From Staphylococcus sp. M0911 (lineage in GTDB: Bacteria > Bacillota > Bacilli > Staphylococcales > Staphylococcaceae): DNA of 64,000 nucleotides. Positions within the stretch are counted from its first letter, which is position 1. The number at the start of each line of letters is the position of its first letter. The notes under the pieces were generated by a model. That model was given only the letters and a program-made list of their open reading frames with translations. It made no database searches and had not been told where the DNA came from. Position numbers and translations under genes: made by a program. Of this stretch, positions 26,789 through 36,747 are shown piece after piece. Location of the stretch: the NCBI RefSeq assembly GCF_003491325.1, contig NZ_CP022881.1:620001-684000 (forward strand), read 5' to 3'.

Positions 26789-27748
26789 ATGATGGGTGTG
26801 CGGAGAGCAGAAAAAAATAGAATGAGTCTACCAGCTAAAATTTTAGTATGGTGTGTTGGTATCTTATTTATATTAGCACTATTAGCAATGATATATGTCA
26901 TTGCCAAGATATTTATTACTGGAGATAGGATACATAATCCGTTAAATAGAGATTATTCACATTTAAGAAATGGTAAAGTTAATTTGAAAAATGGTGATCC
27001 ATTCACGATAGCATTATTTGGTGTGGATTCAGATGCTGAACGTAAAGCACAAGGTGGCGGTTCTCGTAGTGATACGATCATGATTTTATCTATCAATCCA
27101 AAAGAGAAGAAGACAGAGATTGTAAGTGTACCTAGAGATACTCAAGCTAAAATGGTTGGTAAGGGTACCACAGAAAAAATAGCACATGCTTATGCGTATG
27201 GTGGCCCTAACATGGCAGTTAATTCATTAGAAAAATTAATGAATGTTCCAATTGACCATTATGCAACGATTGATATGGATGGATTGCATGACATGATAGA
27301 TACAATGGGTGGCATTGATGTTGTAAGTAACGATACGTTTACAACAAATGGAGTACATTTTGAAAAAGGCAAGAAAACGCATGTTAATGGTGAAGAGGCA
27401 ATGAGCTTTATTAGAAGTCGTAAAGAAGAAGGCGCTGGTGGAGATTTCGGTCGTCAAGAACGCCAACAACTCATTCTAGAAGCTATGGCCAATAAAATGA
27501 CTAGTGCGTCATCTATTACACATTTTGCCCCGTTAATGAACGAAATACAAAAGAACGTTAAGACTGATTTATCATTAGGGGAACTAAATACGATTAGAAG
27601 TAAATATAAAGATGCTAATGATACAGTGAGTAGACATCAATTAGATGGTCAAGGCGGCATACAAGATGACGGATTATATTACTTTGTACCTAGCGATAGC
27701 TCACTTCAAGAGAACACGAATTTACTTAAAGACAATTTGAATTTATAA
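26789..27748 (+). CDS. lcpC: LytR-CpsA-Psr family ligase LcpC
   Basis: LCP proteins attach wall teichoic acid or capsule to peptidoglycan outside the membrane. The 319-residue protein has a single N-terminal membrane anchor (residues 18-42) and then the LCP domain: GSRSDTIMILSINPK, EIVSVPRDTQ, KIAHAYAYGGPNMAVNSLEK, and the Arg-rich SFIRSRKEEGAGGDFGRQER. Position next to the SuhB-like gene points to the third staphylococcal paralogue, LcpC, linked in S. aureus to capsule attachment. The start is uncertain: ATG 26789 and 26792 sit very close to AAAGGA, and a GTG at 26798 has better spacing. Confidence 0.88.
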   Translation: MMGVRRAEKNRMSLPAKILVWCVGILFILALLAMIYVIAKIFITGDRIHNPLNRDYSHLRNGKVNLKNGDPFTIALFGVDSDAERKAQGGGSRSDTIMILSINPKEKKTEIVSVPRDTQAKMVGKGTTEKIAHAYAYGGPNMAVNSLEKLMNVPIDHYATIDMDGLHDMIDTMGGIDVVSNDTFTTNGVHFEKGKKTHVNGEEAMSFIRSRKEEGAGGDFGRQERQQLILEAMANKMTSASSITHFAPLMNEIQKNVKTDLSLGELNTIRSKYKDANDTVSRHQLDGQGGIQDDGLYYFVPSDSSLQENTNLLKDNLNL

Positions 27749-27783
27749 CGATTTCAAAATAAATAATAACTAGTTTAAATTAA

Positions 27784-27826
27784 GGGCAATAGCGATAGTT
27801 TAAAATCGTCGCTATTGTCTTTTTTT
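27784..27826 (+). terminator. Terminator of lcpC
   Basis: GGGCAATAGCGA (27784-27795) pairs with TCGCTATTGTCT (27809-27820), followed by Ts. Confidence 0.85.
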
Positions 27827-28023
27827 AATTCGATTATTTGTATTGGTTTAAATACTCACATTTAACAATCAATTAAATTTTAAAAATACTTAACATTGCA
27901 TGGTTAAAGTTATACAATTAAACTGATTCTATCTATACATATATGTGTGGGGCATTTTAAATAGATGGAAGTTAGACATTATAACGTTAGCATATACGGA
28001 ACTATATATAATGGGGTGAAAAT

Positions 28024-30978
28024 ATGAAAGAACATTTAATCGTCACTCTAGATGGTACAGATTATTTGGTTGAACCGGGTACCAACTTACTTGAATTTAT
28101 ACGTTCGAGAGATACGTTCGTACCAGCCATTTGCTATAACGAGTCAATGGGTCCAATTCAAACTTGTGATACCTGTACTGTAGAAATTGACGGCAAAATA
28201 GAAAGAGCTTGTGGCACAACGATTGATAGACCAATGACAGTCAATACAACGACGGATCATGTACAAGCATCTCAAAAAGAAGCATTAGATCGTATTTTAG
28301 AAAAACATATGTTGTATTGTACAGTATGTGATTATAACAATGGAGATTGTGAAATTCATAATACGATGGACGAGTGGGGGCTTCAACATCAAACTTATGA
28401 ATATAAAGAAAAACCATATGAAAAAGATTATGGTCCATTCTATCGCTATGATCCAAACCAATGTATTTTATGCGGACGTTGTGTTGAAGCATGCCAAGAT
28501 ATTGAAGTAAACGAAACAATCAGTATTGATTGGGATCGAGAACATCCTAGAGTTATTTGGGATAATGATGTACCTATTAACGAATCATCATGTGTATCAT
28601 GTGGCCAATGTGCAACAGTTTGTCCATGTAATGCCATGATGGAAGTCAATATGGAAGGTAACGCTGGCTATATGACTGATACTGAACCAGGTTCATTAGC
28701 TGCAATGATTGATTTAACTAAAAAGGCTGAGCCAGGTTACGGTCCATTATTTGCCATTTCTGATTCTGAAGCGGAAATGCGTAAAGAGAGAATCAACAAA
28801 ACCAAAACAGTTTGTACATACTGCGGTGTAGGTTGCTCATTTGAAGTATGGACTAAAGATAGAGAAGTATTAAAAGTACAACCTTCACATGATTCTCCGG
28901 CTAATAAAATTGCATCATGTGTGAAAGGAAAATTCTCTTGGGGACATATTAATTCTGATCAACGTTTAACGAAACCACTTGTGCGTAAAGATGGGCAATT
29001 CCATGAAGTTGAATGGGAAGAAGCGTTAGATGTTATTACAAATAATTTCAAACAAATTAAAGACAAATATGACGCTGATCATTTGGCATTCATTTCCTCT
29101 TCAAAAGCAACAAATGAAGAGTCATATTTAATGCAAAAACTTGCACGACAAGTCATTGGAACGAATAATGTTGACAACTGCTCAAGATATTGCCAAGCAC
29201 CAGCGACTAAAGGATTATTCAGAACTGTCAGGCACGGTGGTGATTCAGGTAGTATTGAAGACCTTGAAAAAGCAGCAATGACTGTATTAATCGGAACAAA
29301 TACTGCTGAGGCACATCCTGTTATCGCATCACGAATGAAACGAGCTCAAAAATTATTTGGTCAAAAATCACATGTATTTGATATTAGAAAACATGAAATG
29401 GCTGAACGTGCAGATGAATTTTATCAACCGAAACCAGGTACAGACTTAGTATGGTTAGGTGCTGTAACGAAATATATTATTGATCATGATCTGCATGACA
29501 AAGCATTCCTAGACGAATGGGTAGATGATTTTGAGAAGTATTATGAATCATTAGCACCATTTACGATGGCATTCGCAGAAGAAGCTACAGGCATCCCTCA
29601 ATCACGTTTGATTAATTTTGCTAAAGAAGTAGCTAAAGCAGAATCTGTATCTATTTGTTGGGCAATGGGCATCACACAACAAGATATCGGAAGTGATTCA
29701 AGTACTGCCATTTCCAACTTATTACTAGTAACAGGTAACTATAGAAAACCAGGTACAGGTGCTTATCCGTTACGTGGTCATAACAATGTTCAAGGTTGTA
29801 GCGATATGGGTAGCATGCCTGACCAATTTACAGGTTATCAAAAAGTAGTTGATGATGATGTTCGTGCGAAATTCGAAAGAGAATACGGCGTCGAATTAAA
29901 TAAGAAACCAGGTCGAGATAATCATCAAATGATTGAAGGTATTCATAATGGTGAAATTAATTCACTATATTTATATGGTGAAGATACAGGAATAGTTGAT
30001 TCAAATATCAATTTCGTTCAAGCTGCCTTTGAAAAATTAGACTTTATGGTTGTTCAAGACGAATTCTTAACTTATACAGCAACTTATGCAGATGTTGTAT
30101 TACCAGCAAGTCCATCACTAGAAAAAGATGGCACATTCACAAATACTGAACGTCGAATCCAAAGATTATATCAAGCACTCGATCCTAAAGGTGACTCTAA
30201 ACCAGACTGGAAAATTTTCCAACTTATTGCAAATCGTTTAGGCTTTAACTGGAACTACAAACACCCTAGCGAAATTATGGATGAAATTGCACGTGTGACA
30301 CCATTATATGAAGGTGTAAGTTACGACTTATTAGAAGGCTTTAATAGTTTACAATGGCCAGTGCATAAAGATGGTACAGATGAGCCATTACTTTATTTAA
30401 ATGGATTTAACTTTGATAACGGTAAAGCAAAACTTTATCCGTTAACATTCGATAACTTCTTCAAAGAAGATGAAGTGTATGACTTACATGTTAATAACGG
30501 TAGATTATTAGAACATTTCCATGAAGGAAACATGACATATCAAACTGAAATGATTAAATATAAAGTGCCTAATGCCTTTGTAGAAATTTCACCAGAACTT
30601 GCTGAAGATAGAGGCATTCACGAAGGTGCACAAGTTAAATTAATTTCTGAAACTGGCGAAGCTACATTAACGGTACATGTTACTGACCGTGTTAGTGGTA
30701 AACAAATTTACATTCCATTAAACAATGATGCTTTAGAAAATGGTAATATGGGTGCAATCAACTTACTTACAAATAGTGATGTAGATCCATACACAGATAC
30801 ACCATCGTATAAACGCACAAGTGCAAGAATGGAAGTGATTACTAAACGTGGTAAATCACCACTAAACCCAACCAACTTCCGTGTAGATAAACAACGTAAT
30901 CCACAATATAGTGTCAGAGTTGATAAAAAATGGGCGCGTCCAGACTATATTTTCCCAGGAAATCAGGTGAATGACTGA
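28024..30978 (+). CDS. fdhA: Formate dehydrogenase alpha subunit, molybdopterin and iron-sulfur type
   Basis: This 984-residue cytoplasmic protein oxidises formate to CO2. Cofactor sites appear in order: an N-terminal [2Fe-2S] domain (AICYNES, CDTC, ACG), a His/Cys cluster site ([15 protein letters not shown]), two ferredoxin clusters ([12 protein letters not shown] and [15 protein letters not shown]), a further [4Fe-4S] ([11 protein letters not shown]...SCVKGKF), then the Mo-bis-MGD domain. The active residue is Cys, not selenocysteine, in [12 protein letters not shown] (second Cys). It resembles B. subtilis YrhE. The stop overlaps the next gene's start (TGATG). FdhD and molybdenum genes at 60-64 kb complete the system. 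Confidence 0.95.
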   Translation: MKEHLIVTLDGTDYLVEPGTNLLEFIRSRDTFVPAICYNESMGPIQTCDTCTVEIDGKIERACGTTIDRPMTVNTTTDHVQASQKEALDRILEKHMLYCTVCDYNNGDCEIHNTMDEWGLQHQTYEYKEKPYEKDYGPFYRYDPNQCILCGRCVEACQDIEVNETISIDWDREHPRVIWDNDVPINESSCVSCGQCATVCPCNAMMEVNMEGNAGYMTDTEPGSLAAMIDLTKKAEPGYGPLFAISDSEAEMRKERINKTKTVCTYCGVGCSFEVWTKDREVLKVQPSHDSPANKIASCVKGKFSWGHINSDQRLTKPLVRKDGQFHEVEWEEALDVITNNFKQIKDKYDADHLAFISSSKATNEESYLMQKLARQVIGTNNVDNCSRYCQAPATKGLFRTVRHGGDSGSIEDLEKAAMTVLIGTNTAEAHPVIASRMKRAQKLFGQKSHVFDIRKHEMAERADEFYQPKPGTDLVWLGAVTKYIIDHDLHDKAFLDEWVDDFEKYYESLAPFTMAFAEEATGIPQSRLINFAKEVAKAESVSICWAMGITQQDIGSDSSTAISNLLLVTGNYRKPGTGAYPLRGHNNVQGCSDMGSMPDQFTGYQKVVDDDVRAKFEREYGVELNKKPGRDNHQMIEGIHNGEINSLYLYGEDTGIVDSNINFVQAAFEKLDFMVVQDEFLTYTATYADVVLPASPSLEKDGTFTNTERRIQRLYQALDPKGDSKPDWKIFQLIANRLGFNWNYKHPSEIMDEIARVTPLYEGVSYDLLEGFNSLQWPVHKDGTDEPLLYLNGFNFDNGKAKLYPLTFDNFFKEDEVYDLHVNNGRLLEHFHEGNMTYQTEMIKYKVPNAFVEISPELAEDRGIHEGAQVKLISETGEATLTVHVTDRVSGKQIYIPLNNDALENGNMGAINLLTNSDVDPYTDTPSYKRTSARMEVITKRGKSPLNPTNFRVDKQRNPQYSVRVDKKWARPDYIFPGNQVND

Positions 30979-31448
30979 TGGCAGAAAGAATAACTCAAAT
31001 TAAACGCATGGAAAAGTCAGATGAACAAGTCAAAGCAGATAATCTCAATGAAGTATTAGATGCAATATCTGAGAATAAAGATAGTATCATGAAAGCAATT
31101 CGATTAGTTAAAGTTTTAGACGAAGCGAAATTATTAGATGCACTATCAGGTGGTATTAAAGGTAGACAAGTCATTATTAATAAATTTGCAGTCGAATTAA
31201 ATAAAGATATTTATACTGGATTATTATCTAATATGGCATCTTTAGTATTTTTACTTGGCGACTTAAATGTTAAAGACTTAAGCGAGATGCTTAATAGACT
31301 TAATAAAGGTATGCATGTAGCTAATCAAGCAAGTAGCCATTCCAAAACGAATGTTCGGAGCTTGCTAGGAGTTCTTAAAGATGATGATATGAATAGAAGT
31401 ATCACATATATGCTTAATTTATTAAAAGGTATGTCTCGAGAAGACTAG
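30978..31448 (+). CDS. DUF1641 protein, formate dehydrogenase partner (YrhD-like)
   Basis: The 156-residue protein overlaps the fdhA stop codon by one base and is therefore coupled to it. It matches the DUF1641 pattern: a helical N-terminus, a hydrophobic middle (YTGLLSNMASLVFLLGDLNV) and a C-terminal LLKGMSRED. In bacilli DUF1641 proteins are regularly found beside this type of formate dehydrogenase and may tether or stabilise it; the role is not established here. Confidence 0.88.
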   Translation: MAERITQIKRMEKSDEQVKADNLNEVLDAISENKDSIMKAIRLVKVLDEAKLLDALSGGIKGRQVIINKFAVELNKDIYTGLLSNMASLVFLLGDLNVKDLSEMLNRLNKGMHVANQASSHSKTNVRSLLGVLKDDDMNRSITYMLNLLKGMSRED

Positions 31449-31458
31449 AAATAAGAAG

Positions 31459-31548
31459 AGGTCAGAACAAACAACTTTTGATGAACAGTCTTTGTCAAAA
31501 GCGTGTCGGATAAGTCATTTTCCGTCACAAGTTCTGACCTTATTTCTT
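31459..31548 (+). terminator. Long hairpin terminator after the formate dehydrogenase operon
   Basis: AGGTCAGAAC (31459-31468) pairs perfectly with GTTCTGACCT (31531-31540), with outer AATAAG...TTATTT pairing. It encloses about 60 bases containing CGTGTCGGATAAG and TTTCCGTCACAAG. The layout resembles the hairpins at 18946 and 37495. Confidence 0.7.
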
Positions 31549-31621
31549 TATGTCGACATAAACAATTTAAATCATGTATCATGGTAGGATAAGTATTATT
31601 ATAAGTGAATAGAGGTGTCAT

Positions 31622-31870
31622 ATGATTAATCCCAATATATTAAAGGCTATGGCTATCGTATCTAATGTTTTATTAGTAATTGGAATCATCTTTTTAATCA
31701 TGTTGAAGTTGATATTAGCTATTACATTTTTTGCAGTATCGTTGGCTATTAGTTTAGTAATATTTAATGTGCTATTTCGTGATAGAACAGGTATGAAGAT
31801 CGCAATTAATGTGTCATTCTTTATTGTTGTCATAGCAATTGTAATCGCATATGTCATTTTATCTAAATAG
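31622..31870 (+). CDS. Small membrane protein, 82 residues
   Basis: Three hydrophobic stretches (residues 7-25, 27-50, 60-80) with a short basic loop (FRDRTGMK) cover most of the protein. It starts at ATG 31622 behind GAGGTG. It lies 27 bases upstream of the sagA gene and is probably cotranscribed with it, so a role at the cell surface is possible. I do not recognise the family. Confidence 0.68.
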   Translation: MINPNILKAMAIVSNVLLVIGIIFLIMLKLILAITFFAVSLAISLVIFNVLFRDRTGMKIAINVSFFIVVIAIVIAYVILSK

Positions 31871-31897
31871 ATATAAATAAATAGGAGCTTTTATTGA

Positions 31898-32674
31898 ATG
31901 AAGAAATTGAGTAAAGCCCGATTAAGTACTATTATCATCATCTTACTTTTGATCATTTTCGGTATACTGTATATCATTTTTGATACTAATTTATTTAATA
32001 ATGATAAACGTGTGTCATTTAATGAAGCAGTCTCACGCCAACAAAATAAAGGTGTACTAAATATGAAAGAAGATCATGGTGAGTTTAAAAAAGCAAATGA
32101 AGCGGATATCAAAAAGGCTATGGCGATTCATCATAGCGATAATAAACTCAAATATATGGATATTTCTGAAAAAGTACCGATGTCAAAGGAAGAAGTTAAT
32201 AAAATGCTTAAAGGGAAAGGCGTTTTAGAGAATCAAGGGCAAAGTTTTATAGATGCTCAAGAAAAATATGAAGTTAATATTATTTACCTAATCAGCCATG
32301 CAATTGTGGAAACTGGAAATGGTGACTCTGAATTGGCGCATGGTATCAAAGATGGTAAACACAATTACTATAATTTTTATGGTATCGGAGCATTTGATGA
32401 GAATGCGGTGCATACTGGTAAAAGTTATGCTAAAAAGGAATCATGGACATCGCCACGGAAAGCGATTTTAGGTGGGGCAAAATTTGTAAGAAATCAATAC
32501 TTTGAAAATCAACAAATCTCACTTTATCAAATGAGATGGAATCCGAAAACACCAGGACAGAATCAATATGCTAGTGACATCCACTGGGCTGATAATATAG
32601 CAAAAATAATGAAGAAATATTATGAGCAATTTGGAATCAAAAAGGACAAAATTCGCAAAGATTATTACATTTAA
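31898..32674 (+). CDS. sagA: Membrane-anchored N-acetylglucosaminidase SagA
   Basis: The 258-residue protein has one N-terminal membrane anchor (residues 10-30) and then a GH73 glucosaminidase domain. The catalytic Glu is in SHAIVETGNGDSELAHG near residue 145, and the motif NYYNFYGIGAFDENAVHTG and the conserved ILGGAKFVRNQYF follow. It cuts glycan strands of peptidoglycan. It resembles the S. aureus SagA/SagB type; SagB is the one known to partner SpdC, and position suggests SagA. The start ATG at 31898 follows AGGAGC. Confidence 0.85.
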   Translation: MKKLSKARLSTIIIILLLIIFGILYIIFDTNLFNNDKRVSFNEAVSRQQNKGVLNMKEDHGEFKKANEADIKKAMAIHHSDNKLKYMDISEKVPMSKEEVNKMLKGKGVLENQGQSFIDAQEKYEVNIIYLISHAIVETGNGDSELAHGIKDGKHNYYNFYGIGAFDENAVHTGKSYAKKESWTSPRKAILGGAKFVRNQYFENQQISLYQMRWNPKTPGQNQYASDIHWADNIAKIMKKYYEQFGIKKDKIRKDYYI

Positions 32675-32686
32675 ACTTAGAGAGAG

Positions 32687-32724
32687 AAGAGTATCTGCTT
32701 GTAAGAGTGCAGCATACTCTTTTT
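32687..32724 (+). terminator. Terminator of sagA
   Basis: AGAGTATCTGC pairs with GCAGCATACTCT (one bulged base) followed by TTTTT. Confidence 0.8.
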
Positions 32725-32816
32725 ATTGTGGCAAACATATCTTTAGGTTACTCAATTTTGTAAATGTATGAGATGTGATAAAATATATAAGAATCACAAT
32801 GTTGAGGTGGAATCAT

Positions 32817-33941
32817 ATGAAAATCGCAATTGTCGGTGCAGGAATCGGTGGATTAACAGCGGCTGCACTACTAGAAGAACAAGGTCATCAAGTTAAGATA
32901 TTCGAAAAAAATGATGCAATAAGAGAATTAGGTGCAGGTATAGGTATAGGTGACAATGTCATTCAAAAATTACACAACCACGATTTAGCGAAAGGTATTA
33001 AAAATGCGGGTCAGAATTTAACATCAATGCAAACACTTGATGAGTATAACAAACCATTGATGACTGCTCATTTAAAGCGAGATGCACTTAATGTTACATT
33101 ATCTCGTCAAACACTAATTAGTATTATTCAATCTTATGTACAACAAGATAGTATTTATTTAAAACATGATGTAACAAAAATAGATAATAGTAATTCCAAA
33201 GTTATACTTCATTTTAAGGAACAAGAAAGTGAAGCCTTTGATTTATGTATTGGTGCAGATGGCATACATTCAACGGTTAGAGAAGCTATTGATAGTCAAA
33301 GTAAGATTCAATATCAAGGTTATACATGCTTCCGTGGGTTAGTCGATGATATTCATTTAGATGAAACGGATGTCGCTAAGGAATTTTGGGGTAAACAAGG
33401 ACGCGTTGGTATTGTTCCGTTAATTGATAACCAAGCATATTGGTTTATAACAATCAATGCTAAGGAAAGAGATGCTCAATACCAATCATTTGGTAAGCCG
33501 CATTTACAAGCACGATTTAATCATTATCCTAATGTTGTAAGACAAATTTTAGATAAACAAAGTGAAACTGGTATTATATTAAACGATATTTATGATATGA
33601 AACCACTAAAGTCTTTTGTCAAAGAGCGTACTATTTTACTAGGTGATGCAGCACATGCAACAACACCTAATATGGGTCAAGGCGCAGGGCAAGCCATGGA
33701 AGATGCCATTGTCTTAGCGAATTGTTTAAAATCATATGACTTTAATGAGGCATTAGAAAGATATGATAAATTAAGAGTAAACCATACAGCAAAAGTGATT
33801 AAAAAATCACGTAAAATTGGTAAAATTGCGCAATATCATAACGGTTTAATGATTAAATGCAGAAATGCAATGATGAAAATATTACCGAATAAAATTGCTT
33901 CAAACCAAACTAAGTTCCTTTATAAATCAAAGGAAAAATAA
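32817..33941 (+). CDS. FAD-dependent monooxygenase (PHBH/salicylate hydroxylase-like)
   Basis: The 374-residue protein has the Rossmann motif IVGAGIGGLTAAALLEEQG with a downstream Glu, the DG motif CIGADGIHSTVRE near residue 150, and the FAD motif LLGDAAHATTPNMGQGAGQA near 280. This is the group A aromatic hydroxylase layout. The substrate is not readable; relatives hydroxylate salicylate, urate or quinone precursors. The start is the ATG at 32817 behind GAGGTGG; the upstream in-frame reading from 32775 lacks a ribosome site. It ends at a bidirectional terminator. Confidence 0.9.
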   Translation: MKIAIVGAGIGGLTAAALLEEQGHQVKIFEKNDAIRELGAGIGIGDNVIQKLHNHDLAKGIKNAGQNLTSMQTLDEYNKPLMTAHLKRDALNVTLSRQTLISIIQSYVQQDSIYLKHDVTKIDNSNSKVILHFKEQESEAFDLCIGADGIHSTVREAIDSQSKIQYQGYTCFRGLVDDIHLDETDVAKEFWGKQGRVGIVPLIDNQAYWFITINAKERDAQYQSFGKPHLQARFNHYPNVVRQILDKQSETGIILNDIYDMKPLKSFVKERTILLGDAAHATTPNMGQGAGQAMEDAIVLANCLKSYDFNEALERYDKLRVNHTAKVIKKSRKIGKIAQYHNGLMIKCRNAMMKILPNKIASNQTKFLYKSKEK

Positions 33942-33951
33942 TATGTAAGTA

Positions 33952-33997
33952 AAAAGGCAATCCAAATCACATCATTGATTTGGATTGCCTTTTTTAT
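33952..33997. terminator. Bidirectional terminator
   Basis: A perfect 18-bp stem: AAAAGGCAATCCAAATCA (33952-33969) with TGATTTGGATTGCCTTTT (33975-33992), serving both convergent genes. Confidence 0.95.
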
Positions 33998-34956
33998 TAT
34001 TGAGGATTAACTATGAATTGCGGCGTTTTACCGTTTAATTTTTTAATCGTATCATTTGCCACAATTTTAGCCATCATATCTCTTGCTTCAAATGTTGCGT
34101 TACCAATATGTGGTGTTAGTACAACATTTTTAAATGATTTTAATTCATCTGTAATTTTAGGTTCAAATTCATATACATCTAATGCTGCACCTTCAATTTC
34201 TTGCTCTTTTAAGGCTTTGACAAGTGCTTGTTCATTGATAATTGGACCACGACCGGCATTGACAATATATGCCGTAGATTTCATTTTTTTGAATTGTTCA
34301 GTATCAATTAAGTGGTGTAAATCAGGATTATAGGCAGCATTAATAGTGATGAAGTCTGCATTTTCAAGTAATGTATCTAAATCCACATATTTAGCGCCGA
34401 TATCTCTCTCTTTTTCCTCTTTACGATGAGGACCAGTATATAAAACATCCATATCGAATGCACGTGCACGTTTTGCAACTGCGCCACCAATTTCTCCTAA
34501 ACCAATAATGCCGATGGTTTTCTCAGAAACTTCTCTACCTCTAAAGAATAGAGGTGCCCAACCATCAAAGCCCTTAGTACGAGATAATTCATCACCTTCA
34601 ACAATACGTCTTGCGACACTTAAGATAAGACCAATGGTTAAATCAGCTGTAGCATTAGTTGAAGCTTTCGGTGTGTTTGTCACGTCAATACCTTTTTCAC
34701 GTGCATAGTCTATATCTACATTATTAAAACCTGCACCATAGTTAGCAATAATTTTTAGATTTTTACCACTATCGATAACATCTTTATCTACATTAGTTGA
34801 TAATAAACTTACTAATGCAGTGGCATCTTTGACACCATTAATCAGTGCTTCTTTACTAATTAATCCTTCATCATTGTACATTTCTACTTCGAAATGTTGT
34901 TTGAGAAGGTTTAAACCAACCTCTGGAATTGCGCCTGCGATAAATACTTTTTCCAT
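33997..34956 (-). CDS. D-2-hydroxyacid dehydrogenase (glyoxylate/hydroxypyruvate reductase-like)
   Basis: The 319-residue protein has the D-isomer 2-hydroxyacid dehydrogenase signatures: NAD motif TIGIIGLGEIGGAVAKRARA, substrate Arg in VNAGRGPIINEQAL, Glu in LDVYEFEP and catalytic His in LTPHIGNATFEARD. It reduces a 2-keto acid with NAD(P)H; the specific acid is not known. I take the ATG at 34956, 8 bases after AAAGGAG; the longer reading to 35007 has no ribosome site. Confidence 0.92.
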   Translation of the reverse strand: MEKVFIAGAIPEVGLNLLKQHFEVEMYNDEGLISKEALINGVKDATALVSLLSTNVDKDVIDSGKNLKIIANYGAGFNNVDIDYAREKGIDVTNTPKASTNATADLTIGLILSVARRIVEGDELSRTKGFDGWAPLFFRGREVSEKTIGIIGLGEIGGAVAKRARAFDMDVLYTGPHRKEEKERDIGAKYVDLDTLLENADFITINAAYNPDLHHLIDTEQFKKMKSTAYIVNAGRGPIINEQALVKALKEQEIEGAALDVYEFEPKITDELKSFKNVVLTPHIGNATFEARDMMAKIVANDTIKKLNGKTPQFIVNPQ

Positions 34957-35035
34957 CCTAATCACTCCTTTTATCAACAGTATATATAAAGATAATATAC
35001 TAAACAATGAATAAACATATTAGATGAATTGCATA

Positions 35036-35350
35036 TTAATTGATTAAACGTAATCCTATGACTGATCCTAGTATAAGTAGAATACAAAGGACTCGCATGA
35101 TATTTTTTGATTCATGATAAAAAATCATACCAATAATCGTACCTCCAGCTGTACCTATACCTGTCCAAATGGCATAAGCAGTCCCCATAGGAATATCTAT
35201 CATTGATAGTTTTAATGTACTAAAACTACAAATAAAGGCAATGCCAATGAGTAAAATGAAAATTTTATGTTTAGTTCTAGACCATTCATTCATTAATATA
35301 ACACCAATCACTTCTAAACAACCTGCTATTAATAGATACACCCAAGCCAT
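35036..35350 (-). CDS. SMR-family transporter subunit B
   Basis: The 104-residue, four-helix small multidrug resistance protein has the conserved Glu in helix 1 (YLLIAGCLEVIGVILMNEW) and the helix 2-3 pattern IPMGTAYAIWTGIGTAGGT. Its start overlaps the stop of the upstream SMR gene by one base. Paired SMR proteins such as YkkCD form heterodimers, and some export guanidinium or quaternary amines. The substrate is not readable. Confidence 0.9.
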   Translation of the reverse strand: MAWVYLLIAGCLEVIGVILMNEWSRTKHKIFILLIGIAFICSFSTLKLSMIDIPMGTAYAIWTGIGTAGGTIIGMIFYHESKNIMRVLCILLILGSVIGLRLIN

Positions 35351-35682
35351 TAATTGCGACCTCCTTCAACATCATCCGTTGTAGAAAGTTTCAAACCTAT
35401 AATACCTAATATTAATAATGTTACTAATAATATTTTCATAAATGTAAAAGGTTGATTGAAAAATAGCATATCAACAATAACTGTACCAGCAGCTCCGATA
35501 CCCACGAATATCGCATATACCGTTCCAACAGGTAAAGATTTTGTAGCATCGATGACGAGATAAAAGCTTAAAATGATAAAGCTAAGTGTAAATAACCAAC
35601 TGAATATTGAATCAGCATTATTCAGTCCAGTAACCCATATGATTTCAACTAGTCCTGCTAGAATGACTTTTAACCATTTCAA
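35350..35682 (-). CDS. SMR-family transporter subunit A, TTG start
   Basis: A 110-residue four-helix SMR protein with Glu in KVILAGLVEIIWVTGLNNAD and LPVGTVYAIFVGIGAAGTV. I start it at TTG 35682, nine bases after AAGGAGG; the nearby ATG is out of frame, so the TTG is needed, and the longer reading to 35781 adds a tail no SMR protein has. It is the first gene of the pair. No guanidine riboswitch (ykkC type) is recognisable upstream. Confidence 0.88.
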   Translation of the reverse strand: MKWLKVILAGLVEIIWVTGLNNADSIFSWLFTLSFIILSFYLVIDATKSLPVGTVYAIFVGIGAAGTVIVDMLFFNQPFTFMKILLVTLLILGIIGLKLSTTDDVEGGRN

Positions 35683-35867
35683 TGTAACGGTCCTCCTTAT
35701 CAAATAACAATAAGAATATTCTCTCAAATTTAAAGATATAGGGCAAAGTTTGAAATTGATGTCGTTAAGATACATTTTCAAAATAAGCTTTATTATATAT
35801 GTATTTCAATATTAGGGAAGCATATTCTAAAAAAGAATGTGAATAGGGGAATAATTTATAGAAAGAA

Positions 35868-35908
35868 AAAAGCCTGTAAATGCTTAATTAAAAGCATCTA
35901 CAGACTTT
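35868..35908 (-). terminator. Terminator of the short CHAP gene
   Basis: AGCCTGTAAATGC pairs with GCATCTACAGACT across a 9-base loop, with one mismatch; the A-run before it gives Ts on the minus strand. Confidence 0.75.
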
Positions 35909-35930
35909 AAATGTCTATTTCATATATGAA

Positions 35931-36425
35931 TTAGATATGAATATAATTATATGAGCTTGCTTCACCTGCAGAAATAGTACGTGTACTTACTGAGAAAGGT
36001 CCACCGCTATAGTTCATTTCAGACACTGTAACTGAACCGTCAGAACCAACGCTTTCAACATAAGCAACGTGACCATAGCCACCTGCTGATGATTGTAAAA
36101 TTGAACCAGCTTTTGGTGTGTGGTTTACAGTGTAACCAGCTTGTTGTGCAGCTGATGCCCAGTTTCTAGCGTCTCCCCAAGTTGAACCAACTTTTCCACC
36201 AACTTTGTCATAAACGTACCAAGTACATTGACCAGCTGTATATAAGTTACCAGAAGCAGATCTTTCTGATGTAGTATTGCTAGTAGATGTTTGAGTTGTA
36301 TTATAATTATATGATTGATTATTAGATTGATTAAATTCTGCAGCATCTGCGTGATGATCAGTTGTACCGAAATATGCAGCGCCAATGCCTGCTGTTAATG
36401 TAGTAATAGTTGCGATTTTTTTCAT
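35931..36425 (-). CDS. Secreted CHAP-domain amidase, SsaA-like (short form)
   Basis: The 164-residue secreted protein has a signal peptide ([20 protein letters not shown], cleavage near ADA-AEF), a short Asn/Ser/Thr-rich linker (residues 30-58), and a C-terminal CHAP domain. The catalytic Cys is in [15 protein letters not shown] and the His in [15 protein letters not shown]. It is expected to cut peptidoglycan peptide cross-bridges. The start ATG at 36425 follows GGGAGGA. A WalR-like box lies 148 bases upstream. It is a paralogue of ssaA at 40541, differing by lacking the Tyr/Asn repeat region. Confidence 0.92.
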   Translation of the reverse strand: MKKIATITTLTAGIGAAYFGTTDHHADAAEFNQSNNQSYNYNTTQTSTSNTTSERSASGNLYTAGQCTWYVYDKVGGKVGSTWGDARNWASAAQQAGYTVNHTPKAGSILQSSAGGYGHVAYVESVGSDGSVTVSEMNYSGGPFSVSTRTISAGEASSYNYIHI

Positions 36426-36572
36426 GATAAATATCCTCCCGAATTTTGTTTGGTTTTATTATGTAAGAAGATACGGCGTAGCGAACCGGACATCATCTTC
36501 ATTTACCAATTTAAGTTTTATCGTTTTTACGACAAGAGTAACTTTAACAGAAAATCATCATCTTGTGCGGAA

Positions 36573-36589
36573 TGTTACATCATCGTAAT
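36573..36589 (+). promoter_or_regulatory. WalR-like box upstream of the short CHAP gene
   Basis: TGTTAC-ATCAT-CGTAAT matches the WalR form TGTWAH-N5-TGTWAH at 11 of 12 positions. It is 148 bases before the CHAP gene start. WalKR is the known activator of staphylococcal wall amidase genes. Confidence 0.55.
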
Positions 36590-36593
36590 TAAA

Positions 36594-36637
36594 TTAAAAA
36601 AACCATGACGCTCGTTGTAATAATCGAGTATCATGGT
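36594..36637 (-). terminator. Terminator of the DUF4870 gene
   Basis: ACCATGACGCTCG (36602-36614) and CGAGTATCATGGT (36625-36637) form an imperfect stem; the A-run at 36594-36601 gives Ts on the minus strand. Confidence 0.85.
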
Positions 36638-36747
36638 AATAAAAGTTTGTAGCGCTTACAAAGTGCATCTACACTGATTTATAATTAATTTAATATATGA
36701 CCAACAATCATAAATATTACAAAGAGTTGTAATAAATGAATTATAGA

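Noticed and set aside
35683..35868. Guanidine (ykkC) riboswitch ahead of the SMR pair
   Set aside because: I looked for the conserved ACGR-type blocks and paired stems and found neither; the gap is plain AT-rich sequence.
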